From Litoditis marina (taxonomy: Eukaryota; Nematoda; Chromadorea; Rhabditida; Rhabditidae), in the NCBI GenBank assembly GCA_964036275.1, contig OZ038439.1, positions 5,599,912 to 5,663,911 of the forward strand: a stretch of 64,000 nucleotides of DNA, given 5' to 3'. The notes below the pieces were generated by a model. The model had not been told where the DNA came from, ran no database searches, and was given only the letters and a program-made list of their open reading frames with translations. Positions 53,530 through 64,000 of this stretch are shown here, piece by piece (within the stretch, counting starts at the first letter, position 1; the number at the start of each line of letters is the position of its first letter). A program made the translations under genes and the position numbers.

Positions 53530-56500
53530 GTAAAATGCACAACCAAACTATCCAAAACGCGTGAAAACGAAACTGTCACGATGAAAAGTTATAAAGATCT
53601 AATTTGTGCGAAAAATTAATACAAAATGTCTTTAAACTAAAATGTACAACAAAATTGCCCGAAACGCGCTCAAACCAAACTGAGATGTGTTGAACGGTCA
53701 AAATCAAAAACCAAAAAGATCTAATGTTCGTAAAATATCAACACAAAATGTCTGATAGACTTAAATTTACAACCAAATTGCGAAACTGTGCGAAACTGTC
53801 AAAATCAAAAACTAAAAAAGGATGTGCGTTGAAAATATTAATGCGAACTGTCTATAAATCAAAAGTGTACATCTGTTCAAAACGCGCGTTAATCAAACTG
53901 AGATGTGTTAAACTGTGGAATCGAAAACTGAAAAAGTCTAATATGCTGTGCAAACTGTCAGGATCAAAAGCTGAGAAATCTAATGTGCGTAAAAGTATTA
54001 ATACGGACTGCCTATAAACCAAAATGTACAAAACGCGCGTAAATCAAACTGAGATGTGTTAAACTGTGGAATCAAAAACTGAAAAAGTCTAATATGCTGT
54101 GCAAAACTGTCAAAATGAAAAGCTGAAAAATCGAATGTGCGTAAAATATTATTACGGACTGCCTATGAACCAAAATGTACAAACCGCGCGTAAATCAAAC
54201 TGAGATGTGTTAAACTGTGGAATCGAAAACTGAAAAAGTCTAATATGCTGTGCAAACTGTCAAAATTAAAAGCTGAAAAATCTAATGTGCGTAAAAATAT
54301 TATTACGGACTGCCTATGAACCAAAATGTACAAACCGCGCGTAAATCAAACTGAGATGTGTTAAACTGTGGAATCGAAAACTGAAAAAGTCTAATATGCT
54401 GTGCAAACTGTCAGGATCAAAAGCTGAGAAATCTAATGTGCGTAAAAGTATTAATACGGACTGCCTATAAACCAAAATGTACAAAACGCGCGTAAATCAA
54501 ACTGAGATGTGTTAAACTGTGGAATCAAAAACTGAAAAAGTCTAATATGCTGTGCAAAACTGTCAAAATGAAAAGCTGAAAAATCGAATGTGCGTAAAAT
54601 ATTATTACGGACTGCCTATGAACCAAAATGTACAAACCGCGCGTAAATCAAACTGAGATGTGTTAAACTGTGGAATCGAAAACTGAAAAAGTCTAATATG
54701 CTGTGCAAACTGTCAAAATTAAAAGCTGAAAAATCTAATGTGCGTAAAAATATTATTACGGACTGCCTATGAACCAAAATGTACAAACCGCGCGTAAATC
54801 AAACTGAGATGTGTTAAACTGTGGAATCGAAAACTGAAAAAGTCTAATATGCTGTGCAAACTGTCAAGATCAAAAGCTGAGAAATCTAATGTGCGTAAAA
54901 ATATTAATACGGACTGCCTATGAACCAAGATGTACAAACCGCGCGTAAATCAAACTGAGATGTGTTAAACTGTGGAATCGAAAACTGAAAAAGTCTAATA
55001 TGCTGTGCAAACTGTCAAGATCAAAAGCTGAGAAATCTAATGTGCGTAAAAATATTAATACGGACTGCCTATAAACCAAAATGTACAAAACGCGCGTAAA
55101 TCAAACGGAGATGTGTTAAACTGTGGAATCGAAAACTGAAAAAGTCTAATATGCTGTGCAAACTGTCAAAATTAAAAGCTGAGAAATCTAATGTGCGTAA
55201 AAATATTAATACGGACTGCCAATACACCAAAATGTACAAACCGCGCGTAAATCAAACTGAGATGTGTTAAACTGTGGAATCGAAAACTGAAAAAGTCTAA
55301 TATGCTGTGCAAACTGTCAAGATCAAAAGCTGAGAAATCTAATGTGCGTAAAAATATTAATACGGACTGCCTATAAACCAAAATGTACAAAACGCGCGTA
55401 AATCAAACTGAGATGTGTTAAACTGTGGAATCGAAAACTGAAAAAGTCTAATATGCTGTGCAAACTGTCAAGATCAAAAGCTGAGAAATCTAATGTGCGT
55501 AAAAATATTATTACGGACTGCCTATGAACCAAAATGTACAAACCGCGCGTAAATCAAACTGAGATGTGTTAAACTGTGGAATCGAAAACTGAAAAAGTCT
55601 AATATGCTGTGCAAACTGTCAAAATTAAAAGCTGAGAAATCTAATGTGCGTAAAAATATTAATACGGACTGCCAATAAACCAAAATGTACAAAACGCGCG
55701 TAAATCAAACTGAGATGTGTTAAACTGTGGAATCAAAAACTGAAAAAGTCTAATATGCTGTGCAAACTGTCAAGATCAAAAGCTGAGAAATCTAATGTGC
55801 GTAAAAATATTAATACGGACTGCCTATAAACCAAAATGTACAAAACGCGCGTAAATCAAACTGAGATGTGTTAAACTGTGGAATCAAAAACTGAAAAAGT
55901 CTAATATGCTGTGCAAACTGTCAAGATCAAAAGCTGAGAAATCTAATGTGCGTAAAAATATTAATACGGACTGCCTATAAACCAAAATGTACAAAACGCG
56001 CGTAAATCAAACTGAGATGTGTTAAACTGTGGAATCAAAAACTGAAAAAGTCTAATATGCTGTGCAAAACTGTCAAAATGAAAAGCTGAAAAATCTAATG
56101 TGCGTAAAAATATTATTACGGACTGCCTATAAACCAAACTGTACGAAACGCGCGTAAATCAAACTGAGATGTGCTAAACTGTGGAATCGAAAACTGAAAA
56201 AGTCTAATATGCTGTGCAAACTGTCAAGATCAAAAGCTGAAAAATCGAATGTGCGTAAAAATATTAATACGGACTGCCTATGAACCAAAATGTACAAACC
56301 GCGCGTAAATCAAACTGAGATGTGTTAAACTGTGGAATCGAAAACTGAAAAAGTCTAATATGCTGTGCAAACTGTCAAGATCAAAAGCTGAAAAATCTAA
56401 TGTGCGTAAAAATATTATTACGGACTGCCTATAAACCAAAATGTACAAACCGCGCGTAAATCAAACTGAGATGTGTTAAACTGTGGAATCAAAAACTGAA

Positions 56501-57640
56501 AAAGTCTAATATGCTGTGCAAACTGTCAAGATCAAAAGCTGAAAAATCTAATGTGCGTAAAAATATTAATACGGACTGCCTATAAACCAAAATGTACAAA
56601 CCGCGCGTAAATCAAACTGAGATGTGTTAAACTGTGGAATCGAAAACTGAAAAAGTCTAATATGCTGTGCAAACTGTCAAGATCAAAAGCTGAAAAATCT
56701 AATGTGCGTAAAAATATTATTACGGACTGCCTATAAACCAAACTGTACGAAACGCGCGTAAATCAAACTGAGATGTGCTAAACTGTGGAATCGAAAACTG
56801 AAAAAGTCTAATATGCTGTGCAAACTGTCAAGATCAAAAGCTGAAAAATCTAATGTGCGTAAAAATATTAATACGGACTGCCTATGAACCAAAATGTACA
56901 AACCGCGCGTAAATCAAACTGAGATGTGTTAAACTGTGGAATCGAAAACTGAAAAAGTCTAATATGCTGTGCAAACTGTCAAGATCAAAAGCTGAAAAAT
57001 CTAATGTGCGTAAAAATATTATTACGGACTGCCTATAAACCAAACTGTACAAAACGCGCGTAAATCAAACTGAGATGTGCTAAACTGTGGAATCGAAAAC
57101 TGAAAAAGTCTAATATGCTGTGCAAACTGTCAAGATCAAAAGCTGAAAAATCTAATGTGCGTAAAAATATTAATACGGACTGCCTATAAACCAAAATGTA
57201 CAAAACGCGCGTAAATCAAACTGAGATGTGTTAAACTGTGGAATCAAAAACTGAAAAAGTCTAATATGATATGCAAAACTGTCAGAATGAAAAGCTGAAA
57301 AATTTGATGTGCGTAAAAATATTAATACGGACTGCCTATAAACCAAACTGTACAAAACGCGCGTAAATCAAACTGAGATGTGTTAAACTGTGGAATCAAA
57401 AACTGAAAAAGTCTAATATGCTGTGCAAAACTGTCAGAATGAAAAGCTGAAAAATCGAATGTGCGTAAAAATATTAATACGGACTGCCTATAAACCAAAA
57501 TGTACAAAACGCGCGTAAATCAAACTGAGATGTGCTAAACTGTGGAATCGAAAACTGAAAAAGTCTAATATGCTGTGCAAAACTGTCGAAATATAAAACT
57601 GAAAAAGTCTGTGCGAAAAATATTAGTACACTAAACCAAG
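53530..57640. repeat. Satellite array 2, 151-152-bp unit
   Basis: About 24 regular units from 53880. The unit is the array 1 unit without the duplicated 30-bp segment, so only one GTGCAAACTGTCAAGATC-type block is present. Variant marks recur every 453 bp (53961 to 54414), a three-unit higher-order period. Edge units on both sides (53530-53880 and 57640-57960) are diverged. Confidence 0.95.
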
Positions 57641-58117
57641 ACGTACAATAAAATGTCAATAAACCGAAATGTATAATAAAACTTTTTTCAAACGCGCAGA
57701 CACTAAACTGAGATGTGTTAAACTGTTAAAATCGATGAAATATCAATACAAGTTATCTATTAACTAAAATGTATAACAAAATTGCTGAAAACGCGAATTC
57801 ATAAAGTTGGAATGTGTTTAACCGTCAAAATCTGGAAAAAAAACCATGTGTGTAAAAAGATAATTCAGAATGTCTATAAACTAAAATGTACAAAAAAATA
57901 CGTACATACACCAAACTGAATTGTGTACAACTCTCAAAATCTAAAAAAAAAGGGCAAAGTATTAATACAAAATTCAATGTTAGTAATGCCTCTCAACTAT
58001 TTTGTGACTCGCTCATAACTTGATTCGGATTTCGTTTTTCCTTTCATAAAGGAACTATAAAATATCACTCCGAGTCTTCGGAAAAATAGGAGAAGGTGAT
58101 TAGTGTCTCAAAAGTAC
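57641..58117. other. Decaying satellite edge
   Basis: Progressively diverged satellite-like sequence (AAACGCG, AAACTGAGATGTGTTAAACT at 57700) up to about 57960, then AT-rich DNA with no feature. Confidence 0.6.
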
Positions 58118-58182
58118 TGCCTCATGCTGGAATCGAACCAGCGACCTTCTAGACAAACGCTCTGCCCCTGAGCCAATGAGGC
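58118..58182 (-). pseudogene. tRNA-Thr pseudogene, anticodon deleted
   Basis: Minus-strand sequence begins GCCTCATTGGCTCAGGGGCA and ends GGTTCGATTCCAGCATGAGG-CA. Compared with the intact gene at 58287 it lacks 7 nt of the anticodon arm, including the TGT anticodon. Acceptor, D and T arms are intact, so it should still have both promoter boxes. Confidence 0.85.
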
Positions 58183-58286
58183 CACGTATATGGCATCCTG
58201 AAACTGTGATATGACAGCCTCCTATGTGTGCTTAGACCAAATGAGACAGCCCGAAAACTTCCAATGAATAAACCCCGGCGTAACGT

Positions 58287-58358
58287 GCCTCATTGGCTTA
58301 GTGGCAGAGCGTCTGTCTTGTAAACAGAAGGTCGCTGGTTCGATTCCAGCATGGGGCA
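58287..58358 (+). tRNA. tRNA-Thr (UGU)
   Basis: 72 nt. The acceptor GCCTCAT pairs with ATGGGGC (one G-T) and the discriminator is A. The D arm is GCTTAGTGGCAGAGC. The anticodon stem TCTGT/ACAGA encloses the loop CTTGTAA with anticodon TGT. The T arm is GCTGG-TTCGATT-CCAGC. Both A-box and B-box are good. A T-run (CTTTTTCTTTT) follows at once as Pol III terminator. It is the only complete tRNA gene I find. It lies 104 bp from, and divergent to, the Thr pseudogene. Confidence 0.95.
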
Positions 58359-58375
58359 ATCTTTTTCTTTTCAAA
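58359..58375 (+). terminator. Pol III terminator of the tRNA-Thr gene
   Basis: TCTTTTTCTTTT directly after the discriminator base, with a five-T and a four-T run. Confidence 0.8.
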
Positions 58376-59097
58376 GTTTCATATTTGAGTTACTAACATG
58401 TGTGCTGATCAAATTAAGATTAGCAAATGTTGTTTTCTGTCACAATGCCAGTTTACTACACTCCGTTTCCACCTTTTCAACAATTACAGTTTAGGTAAAC
58501 GAGTTGTTTGTTCTGCTTTCACAAGGAAGTAGAGGCCAAATGTAGTTTACTGCGTTTGTAGTTCGATTCCCCGGTGAAAAGTGTTCTACGGATTGTAGTT
58601 TAGTCCACTCAGTGGCAGTGTCTCGATAGATTCAAGATGGATTTAAACACAATTGCTTCTTTATTTCAGAATTCGTTTTTCAATTTTAACAATACTCGTC
58701 AAAACGCCTGAATAGCACGGACCATCGAATGTCTTTATTAATATGTCGAAATCGCGATCAAGTCAGAATCTAGAATATTTAAACAGTCAAGTTACTCAAA
58801 ATGTCATTTTAGAGTCACTCAGTCAAAAATTGTCCTGAACCACTGCATAAGCCATCAGAATCGAATACAAGAACTGCTCACCTCTTCTATATGTTTAACG
58901 CGAATAACACGCACTTAAACATTCTTACTGTAGCCTGAATGAGCATAGTTTGTTGCACCCACTTATAACCCTCTACAGTAATATGTTCAAATTTCAGGTC
59001 AAAGTTTGGTTTGTTAACGTTTTTGCACTTTCTCCAAATGTCTTCTACACCGTAGTACCGCGAACTCGGAAAGTTGGAAACCGAAATAAAAAACTAA

Positions 59098-59425
59098 TTA
59101 GTATAAAAAACAAGTGTCAAAAAAGTAAAGATTAGTTTTAGAGATAGCATGAACAAAAAAATATAAAACAGGTCCAATAAACGGACATTAAAAGAGAGAA
59201 GCTAATCTCGCTTGGTTGAAAATTACACAAAGTATCACAAATATTACTAAGCATGATGAAACATCTGACAACAATACACGAAAATCCAGCTAGATTTCTG
59301 CCCTATTTCAAACGAGCGAGCTTGGCCTTTCTCTCTTGATATCCGTTCATTGGACCTGTTTTATATTTTTTGTTCATGTGATTTTAAAAACTAATCTTCA
59401 CTTTTTTGAAACTCGTTTTTATACT
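59098..59425. repeat. Inverted repeat of about 105-bp arms (copy 2 only)
   Basis: GTATAAAAAACAAGTGTCAA ... ATATAAAACAGGTCCAATAA at 59098-59205 is the inverse of the segment at 59318-59420 (CATTGGACCTGTTTTATATT ...). The right arm is also present in copy 1 (44998 on). The left arm is a later inverted copy. Confidence 0.8.
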
Positions 59426-60109
59426 ATTTTTTTTGTATTTGCATACCACAATATTGATTTTTCTCGCGAGAATATGTAATCTAAGTTTAAAATCGAATGA
59501 ATCTTTGTCGATTGTGGGTCAATAAATATCCCCGTTTAGTTGTTATTATCAGTTTTCAGTTACTATCAGCTTCGCTCTTGTCTTTCATAACCCAATTGAC
59601 TTCGAATGCATCGATTTTCTCTCAATTTTTACAAAATGAAGGAAGACACTAATGTATTCATTACAAGTTTTCTCATTTGCTGAAAACAGCGTCACTTTTT
59701 GAGCAGCGTAATAAGCCGAGCAAATTTCACATCTAACTCGATTTTTTCTGTGTCATTACAATTTTTGTCCGTTTCATTGGTTGATAACCGAGAAAATGTC
59801 CGGAAAGGAAAACCGGCTACTCTTTATTTTCATCGGATGCTTTTTTATTCAGTGTCAATTTGATACTAACATAAATTTAGTTTTAGGTTAGGTTCAGGTC
59901 AGTTGCTGCGCCTGACGCATTTGTTTGTATATGATTTGGGTGTTCTTTACTTGGTTCCAGTGGTCCGTTCGCACGGTCGAACCTGAATTCAGAGATTGTC
60001 TGACCTAAAATAACCATGACTTTCATTGGCATATCAATTCACGCTATCTGTCTAATGGTTTTTTTCAACTAATAAAGATATTCTCAGGTTCATAAATGTT
60101 CAGGTGAAA

Positions 60110-62167
60110 ATGTCGCTCAAAATGACTGAGCTCAATGTAGATGAATGCGATCATTTGATGGGAATTTGGAAAATTTGTGTGAAATGCGAAACCACCATCT
60201 CAACAACTCATTGTGAGTATTGATTCGAACAGCATTTTTTTCATTTTTCTCAAATTGAGAAACACAACTTTCTTTCAAATTTGTTTTTTCTTGGGCACTG
60301 GCACACTTTGTGAGAGAAAACTTCTAATTATTCCAGTTTGAATGATGAATACAAAAAACTTACAGAACATTACCGAAACGTAATACATTTTCCAGTCAAA
60401 CATTGCTTTTTTCGAACAAAATTTCATGACGATCCTAACTTGTCCAAACATGAATGACATTTGAATTTAGAGATTTTCAAAACATTGTTGATTGCGTTTT
60501 TTGAACTGACACAATTAAAATATTGAAAAATAACGAAATCATGATCACCAATTCGTGAGTTTCAGCCATAATGAACTTTGTTAGAAGAAAATTAATTTTG
60601 CAACTCGAACGAGATTACGAACGATACAGTTTCTACACGAAATTTTTTTTCTGTCGTCCTAGTTAATTCATTAGAAAAGATCCTCATGTTTGAATCTGCA
60701 TGATAATAATATACTGACAAAGATATCTTTGTCACAGTTGGGTTCATCGATGGCTGCGAGGGTCTCTACCATCACAATTGTCCCGTTCCTTCTGTATGGA
60801 AAATCCACTCTTGCTCGCTGGAATTCAGTAAGTCATTCAGTTCAATAACTATTATGCAAATTGGAGTGAGACTAGAATTAGCTATGAGTCAGAAAAAATG
60901 AAAATAACAGATAGAAACGATAATGGAGGTCCCTCTTAATGGTAATATAGTTGCAGACAGCCTTTTTTCAATTGCTTGGTGAAGCTCTGAAAACAATGTA
61001 TTCTTACTATAAAACTGGGTGTTAACTAACTAGTTTATTCAATATGCATATGCGAAACCACGATTATTTCACTAATTGAAGCATAAACTTAAATGTTACT
61101 TTTCTAATTTATATGAAACTTTCATTTTCAGAGCAACAATTGATAACCAACTATGTGAAGAAGACATTTTCTACTGGTGGGTGACAATGATTTCTGCTTT
61201 CCAAACCAAAGTTCATCAAATACATCTACTTAGGTGTGCTTTGTATGCTTTGACTATATCCCAAGGTTTTTGAGTGAATTTAGACAATCATAACTTGTTT
61301 ACAAAATTTTCATTAATTTTCAGACGACGTTCGAGGTGCGTATAGAATATACATGAAAAACAATTATGTCAGTCTGATAAATCAAGTGAGTTTCTGTTCT
61401 GTTGATTCTTAAGTTTGTTTTTAACTCGTTTGTACTCTAAATGATTAATGTATTCAAATGTAGCTTTTGTAATCGACCTAAACATCATTTGTTTAACACT
61501 AATAAGAATAGTTTCTCGCCCCTCAAAAGCGAACATAATAGCGTGAGTTCACTGAACATTTCGATAAAACTATGCTGTATAGAATGACGAACTTTCGTTG
61601 AGTTGGTCTCAGTTGTTTGGTAACCTTTCTTCGAGGTTACGTTGTAAAATAACCTGGAACTAACTAAACTTAAACTAAAATCCGGTTACCGTTCGAATTA
61701 ACGGTCAAAACCACATTTTGCGTTAAAAAACAGGTATCCGGTTGTTCGTTAGGTTACCAACCGGTACCTACTAAGGTAACCTCAAAATGAGGTCACTAAA
61801 AAAGGGTTAGGTTATCTAGAAATCCAGTAAACAAAGCCGGTTTGGAGTTGCTTTTTTAAGAATTTGCAGAAATTTTTTTTGTGGTCACTGGTCAATTTAC
61901 CCTTTTTCTAAAGCAGAAAATCAAACCGTTTGTTTTTTTCAAATGGTCACGTCTCAGACTTTCTATCAATGAAAAATACAAACAAAACACCGGAAAACAA
62001 AGTTAAACTGGTAAATAATGTTATATTCACCATATTCATTTGGTTTCTTCAGATGAACGCGTCGAATCTCACAAAGGAAGAATGCGATCTGTTGATGTGG
62101 TGTTGGAGGATATGTTATTTATGTGAAACGAAAGTGGGGGGAAAATACAACCATTCAAATACCCAAG
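60110..62167 (+). CDS. RING-like zinc-binding protein gene, copy 2 (3' end lost)
   Basis: The exons are 60110-60212, 60738-60827, 61132-61176, 61324-61385 and 62053-62167, phases as in copy 1. Module 1 differs from copy 1 by A to T (MSLKMTELN), N to D (FGFIDGCEG) and L to W (PSVWKIHSC). All Cys/His positions are kept; exons 3-4 are identical. Exon 5 extends further than copy 1 (KVGGKYNHSNTQ) and ends G|GTGACT in the same phase as exon 1. This supports a protein made of repeated modules. The remainder of module 2 is absent: a CT microsatellite and a retroelement follow within 25 bp. Without intron 4's 1.4-kb insertion this copy shows the ancestral gene structure. Confidence 0.6.
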
Positions 62168-62187
62168 GTGACTATTTAATATAACAT

Positions 62188-62310
62188 TTTTCTCTCTCTC
62201 TCTCTCTTTTTCTCTCTCTCTCCCTCTCTCTCTCCCTCTCCCTCTCTCTCTCTCTATATCTCTATCTTCCTCTCTCTCTCTCTCTGTCTATCTCTGTCTA
62301 TCTCTGTCTC

Positions 62311-62403
<93 letters not shown>

Positions 62404-62445
62404 ATCGCTTCCTCTCTCTCTATCTCCCTCTCTCTCTGTCTGTCT
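62188..62445. repeat. CT microsatellite
   Basis: About 258 bp of (CT)n with TCTATCTCTGTC interruptions. It forms the boundary between copy 2 and the reverse transcriptase fragment. Confidence 0.95.
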
Positions 62446-62577
62446 ACTATATACTCAAAAATAGCTATGCTACGTATGGTGGAAAGATTTACAAACAGAA
62501 TAAAGGTATTCCACAAGGTAATAACGCATCTCCTTTAATAGCAGATTTAACACTAATCGCCATGGAAACAATACATA

Positions 62578-63597
62578 TAAGACGCTCCAATCTAAATGGT
62601 TTCGGAAATCAGGAAATCCTAGTGATTTCATGAAATTTTTAGGATGAGACTTTTAACCATCGAAGAGTTATCACTTTTTAAAATTATTTCTGATTGGACA
62701 TCGGGTAGTCCCCACTTATTTGAAGTTTAAACTAAAAACCAAACGATCGAATCGCTGTGCCCCGATTCAGGAAATTGAAAAAAAGTGTGTCACAAAAAAT
62801 TGCAGTTTTCACAAATCTCTCAAAAAATTGTGTCACAATTTTTCACACTTCAATTTTTTGGGCACAATTTTTCACACTTCAATTTTTTGGGCCCAATTTT
62901 TCATACTACAATTTTTTGGGCACATTTTTTCACTTTTCCAAATATTGTACATGTTCCAGCAAGAGAGGTTATTACTGAACCACTCGCGCGATACTAATGT
63001 TTCCTTCCATACCCCCCTGACTGCGCCGTATCTAGTATTGGCGATTAGAGCAATGAGACGCAGAGAAACGAGCGCGCATTGAGGGCATCGCCCAATTAGA
63101 AAAAGAGACGCAGAGAAAGAACAGGCGAGACAGATCCGCAGGATTTGAAACCATAACAAGATACGGATCATTGAGAGCTGTGTCAAAGAGTATCACAGCA
63201 CTTTCGCGCGAGAGACATACGAAGTGCAAAGTACCTCTCTTTAGAGAAACAAATGTGTCACAATTTTTCACACTTCCATTTTTTGGGCCCAATTTTTCAC
63301 ACTTCAATTTTTTGGGCCCAATTTTTCACACTACAATTTTTTGGGCACATTTTTTCACACTGTTTTCAACTGCGAAAACGTGTGTTATAATGTTCTGAAA
63401 GGAAAATAATTGTGGCAGAGGATTTTGAAACATACAAATATTCGGTAGTTTTATCTGCGCTCCAAATGAGAGCGACACAAGAATTAGAAGAATTGGACAT
63501 TTCAGAAAAAATATCGGACAAGTCTGATGATGCACAATATTTTGAGGTTTTCCAAGAAATTATCTAAAATGGAAACCATTTAGATTGGAGCGTCTTA
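62578..63597. mobile_element. 1,020-bp TA-flanked inverted-repeat DNA transposon
   Basis: Termini TAAGACGCTCCAATCTAAAT at the left are exactly inverted at the right (25-26 bp), with TA on both outer sides (62576-62577 and 63598-63599), as in Tc1/mariner-type elements. Inside are GAGACGCAGAGAAA-type sequence and two arrays of the motif CACACTTCAATTTTTTGGGC (62826-62935 and 63246-63360). A 58-codon open frame (63391-63567) ends SDDAQYFEVFQEII and may be a transposase remnant. Conceptual removal with one TA left joins the RT codons CAT ATA TTG in frame. Confidence 0.85.
62826..63360. repeat. Paired short tandem arrays within the transposon
   Basis: Two direct copies of a three-unit array (unit about 30 bp, CAATTTTTCACACTTCAATT followed by TTTTGGGC), separated by about 310 bp. 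Both start after TGTGTCA and end GGGCACATTTTTTCAC. Confidence 0.85.
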
Positions 63598-64000
63598 TAT
63601 ATTGAAAAACAAAAATGATTTCAGAAAAGATAAATATCTTGCATGTAGATATATGGATGATATTCTTATTATTAGCAACAATAATGAAGACCTACTAACT
63701 AAATGCACTGAAATGTACGACCTATCACTAGTCCTCGAACGCACAAACGATTTCAACAGCGTATGTAATTTTGTAGATCTAGAACTCAAATTGGAAAACA
63801 ATACTCTATCCACTACGTTATATAATAAAACCGATGATTATGACTTTAAAAATTTTAAAGTATCCAAATATAAAATCCAACATACATAATAGTATTGCTA
63901 ATAACACTATAACGGGAGAAATAATTCGGTTTTCTAGATGCTGTAGCAAAACGGAAGACTTTAAAAAAAGAAGCAAAGAACTAAGGATAAGATACTTGGA

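Larger units (their letters stand above)
49226..62157 (+). repeat. Segmental duplication, copy 2
   Basis: Starts with 185 bp equal to 32640-32823, then jumps directly to the sequence at 37726 and follows copy 1 to CCATTCA at 62157. By eye, unique parts are about 95-97% identical. Copy 2 has an extra segment (about 57.65-59.29 kb) with tRNA-Thr sequences. Confidence 0.9.
62448..64000 (+). pseudogene. Reverse transcriptase of a Penelope-like or related retroelement, broken, partial
   Basis: 5' part (62448-62577): ILKNSYATYGGKIYKQNKGI, then PQGNNASPLIADLTLIAME, the RT motif with GxPQG and SP. 3' part (63600 on): KDKYLACRYMDDILIISNNN with the catalytic YMDD at 63650-63661. Then come VDLELKLENNTLSTTLYNKT and DDYDF and, in a shifted frame after about 63870, ITGEIIRFSRCCSKTEDFKK. 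From memory, this order matches the RT family with GIPMGTNCAPLLADL, YIDD, LYDKRDDF and QLIRYARAC, found in many animals and related to Penelope-like elements. The lineage name is uncertain. The gene is interrupted by the element at 62578-63597 and has one frameshift near 63870. The N-terminal part and any endonuclease lie outside or are lost. Confidence 0.75.

Noticed and set aside
63650..63661. YMDD as evidence for a hepadnavirus or retrovirus
   Set aside because: The surrounding GIPQGNNASP and LYNKTDDYDF blocks match a non-viral retroelement RT family; no other viral gene is present.

Overview
The window looks like nuclear DNA of a nematode, most likely a Caenorhabditis or close rhabditid. 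The reasons are AT-rich non-coding DNA, many short (60-200 nt) open segments bounded by TTTTCAG acceptors and GTGAGT/GTAAGT donors, GAGACGCAGAGA-type repeats, and a dense mix of MITEs, tRNA-derived repeats, LINE remnants and minisatellites. No operon-style prokaryotic genes are present. Species and all family names are inferences from motifs; nothing was searched.

Layout. 29-790: the 3' end of a well-supported gene with strong codon bias. About 1.2-13.1 kb: an accessory region built from repeatedly duplicated short exons. It holds a tandem triplet encoding a hydrophobic segment (1.77-2.44 kb) and about nine dispersed copies of an exon ending in a '(G)D-x-I-P-P' motif (4.87-11.54 kb). Seven of these nine copies carry a DNA/RNA hairpin whose arms co-vary. 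13.1-19.3 kb: MITEs, tRNA-like repeats and a candidate multi-exon gene (15.37-17.58 kb). 19.4-26.7 kb: palindromes, a 389-bp tandem repeat, a GC-richer protein-like island (minus strand) and three G-rich minisatellites, one with about 23 copies of a G-quadruplex motif. 27.6-32.3 kb: another set of related exon-like segments and a 5'-truncated LINE reverse transcriptase fragment.

32.64-62.16 kb is a direct tandem segmental duplication. Copy 1 is 32.64-49.23 kb and copy 2 is 49.23-62.16 kb. Each copy holds a string of candidate exons, a satellite array and a RING-like zinc-binding gene. The copies differ by two insertions in copy 1 (4.9 kb and 1.4 kb), each sitting cleanly between A and T as Helitrons do, and by satellite unit length (182 bp against about 151 bp). 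Copy 2 also holds extra DNA with an intact tRNA-Thr(UGU) and a deleted tRNA-Thr relic. 62.19-64.0 kb: a CT microsatellite abuts a reverse transcriptase fragment (GIPQG...YMDD). It is interrupted by a 1,020-bp TA-flanked inverted-repeat element; conceptual removal of that element restores the reading frame.

Most single-exon reading frames across the satellites and minisatellites are artefacts of repeats. Exon calls below rest on splice signals, open frame and, where available, paralogue comparison; transcript evidence would decide them.
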